Shown here: in pieces, positions 15,412 to 16,348 of the stretch | Position numbering within the stretch: the stretch's first letter is position 1 | Layout of the letters: every line of letters begins with the position of its first letter | Assembly: GCA_002471185.1 (NCBI GenBank) | Contig: DKPL01000038.1 | Location: 27,970-44,317, forward strand | From: Bacteroides sp. UBA7335 | Lineage (GTDB): Bacteria; Bacteroidota; Bacteroidia; Bacteroidales; Bacteroidaceae | Direction: 5' to 3' | Length of the DNA stretch: 16,348 bases | The notes under the pieces: generated by a model | Told to the model about the DNA's origin: nothing | Database searches by the model: none | Seen by the model: only the letters and a program-made list of their open reading frames with translations | Translations under genes and position numbers: made by a program

Positions 15412-16348
15412 ATGAAAAACTATTTTATTCTTTTATTAATCTTAGCTTTCAACTCGATTTCTCCACATGCACAAATTATTACTACCTCTCCTGCATTTCC
15501 AACTGAAAGTGGCGAAATCATAATCACATTTGATGCAGCATTAGGCAATGGCGGCCTAAAAGGATATACCGGTGAGGTATATGCACACACAGGCCTTATT
15601 ACTAACAATAGTAAAAACGATTCCGACTGGAAGTATGCTCCAACATGGGGTAACAATGCAGCTAAATATAAAATGACATCGATAGGAAACAACAAGTGGA
15701 CACTTGCTATCACCCCGGATATTCGTGCATACTATGGAGCTCCAACTACTGATGTTCTAAAAAAGATGGCCTTTGTATTCAGAAGCAAAGACAACTCTAA
15801 AGAGGGAAAAGACACTAATGACAAAGACATATTTGTGACTATCTATGAGGAGGGATTAACCATTCGCTTCGAAAAGCCACAAGCATCAACCTTCAACAAA
15901 GGCGAAACGATAGAGATTAAGGCATCTGCCTCTGTTGCTTCTGATATTAAGTTATATGTTGATAATCAACAGATAGCTACTCAAAACAATGTAAGTGAAC
16001 TATCAACCAATTATAAACTCAATACTACCGGAAGTATAGTATTGAAGGCTACTGCTACTGCCAATGGCACAACCGAAGAAACAACGATGACGGTTAGCGT
16101 ATTGGATGAAACAACCGAAGAACCTCGTCCGGCTGGAACTCGTCCCGGCATTAACTATCCTAGCGATACACAAGCTACTTTGGTGCTTCAAGCTCCGGGT
16201 AAGAAAAGCGTGTATGTAGTTGGCGATTTTAATGACTGGAAATACTCGCCGGAGTATCAACTTAAGAAAGATGGTGAATACTTTTGGATTACATTAAGCG
16301 GACTTAACAAAGGAGAAGAGTACGCTTTTCAATATGTAGTAGATCAAA
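15412..16348 (+). CDS. Secreted multidomain glycan-binding protein, probably N-terminus of a GH13 amylase (partial)
   Basis: The reading frame is open from the ATG at 15412 to the window edge, giving 312 residues without a stop; the C-terminus is missing. A signal peptide (MKNYFILLLILAFNSISPHA, cleavage near Ala20) has no lipobox Cys, so the protein is secreted or periplasmic. Residues about 22-145 resemble the DUF4961-type N-terminal domain of Bacteroidetes amylases and SusE-like proteins (PAFPTESGEIIITFDAALGN, GYTGEVYAHTGLIT). Residues about 148-232 look like an Ig-like domain. A Thr/Glu/Pro-rich linker (233-255) follows, then an E-set/CBM48-like module with the family core VYVVGDFNDWK (267-277). 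In this family a GH13 alpha-amylase barrel usually comes next. A non-catalytic surface binding protein is the main alternative. It is the third gene of the susCD unit, after the hairpin. Confidence 0.8.
   Translation, partial: MKNYFILLLILAFNSISPHAQIITTSPAFPTESGEIIITFDAALGNGGLKGYTGEVYAHTGLITNNSKNDSDWKYAPTWGNNAAKYKMTSIGNNKWTLAITPDIRAYYGAPTTDVLKKMAFVFRSKDNSKEGKDTNDKDIFVTIYEEGLTIRFEKPQASTFNKGETIEIKASASVASDIKLYVDNQQIATQNNVSELSTNYKLNTTGSIVLKATATANGTTEETTMTVSVLDETTEEPRPAGTRPGINYPSDTQATLVLQAPGKKSVYVVGDFNDWKYSPEYQLKKDGEYFWITLSGLNKGEEYAFQYVVDQ

Noticed and set aside
15420..16260. Two open frames of 97 and 85 codons on the - strand
   Set aside because: They lie antisense within the long + strand frame starting at 15412, which has a signal peptide and recognisable domains; they show no protein-family features.

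Overview
The window reads as chromosomal DNA of a Bacteroidota (Bacteroidetes) bacterium. It is AT-rich, has a paired SusC/SusD outer-membrane system, lacks clear Shine-Dalgarno sequences, and carries promoter octamers of the Bacteroidetes type (TAnnTTTG at -7, with TTTG near -33 in the best case). No tRNA, rRNA, insertion sequence, phage gene or CRISPR array was seen. The genus cannot be named from this sequence alone.

Right half (about 5.56 to 16.35 kb): an alpha-glucan utilisation locus arranged around a divergent control region at 10362-10672. Rightward on the + strand lie susC (TonB-dependent porin), susD (surface glycan-binding lipoprotein), an intergenic hairpin, and the N-terminal 312 residues of a large secreted protein cut by the window edge. 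That protein starts at 15412 and has a SusE-like/DUF4961-type region, an Ig-like region and a CBM48/E-set glycan-binding module, so it is probably a GH13 amylase. Leftward on the - strand lie a LacI-family regulator, an SLC45/GPH-type sugar-cation symporter of the MFS superfamily, a perfect terminator hairpin, and a cytoplasmic GH65 phosphorylase whose motifs fit maltose phosphorylase. The inferred route is: outer-membrane capture and extracellular or periplasmic cleavage of alpha-glucan, SusCD import, symporter uptake of maltose, then phosphorolysis to beta-glucose 1-phosphate and glucose. This is a phosphorolytic variant of the starch utilisation scheme, unlike the classical Bacteroides Sus system with SusR and periplasmic hydrolases. 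The beta-phosphoglucomutase that usually completes it is not in the window.

Left half (1 to 5.5 kb): a complete tripartite RND efflux operon on the - strand, in the order membrane-fusion lipoprotein, inner-membrane RND permease, TolC-type outer-membrane channel. It has its own -7 element just upstream and lies directly downstream of the GH65 gene in the same direction. I see no biochemical link between efflux and glucan use; they are probably only neighbours.

No wholly new system was recognised. The most useful observations are the likely operator and promoters in the divergent region, two strong intergenic hairpins that split the transcription units, corrected starts for the regulator and the TolC gene, the truncated glycan-binding/amylase gene at the right edge, and an Asp-to-Asn change in the RND proton-relay motif.
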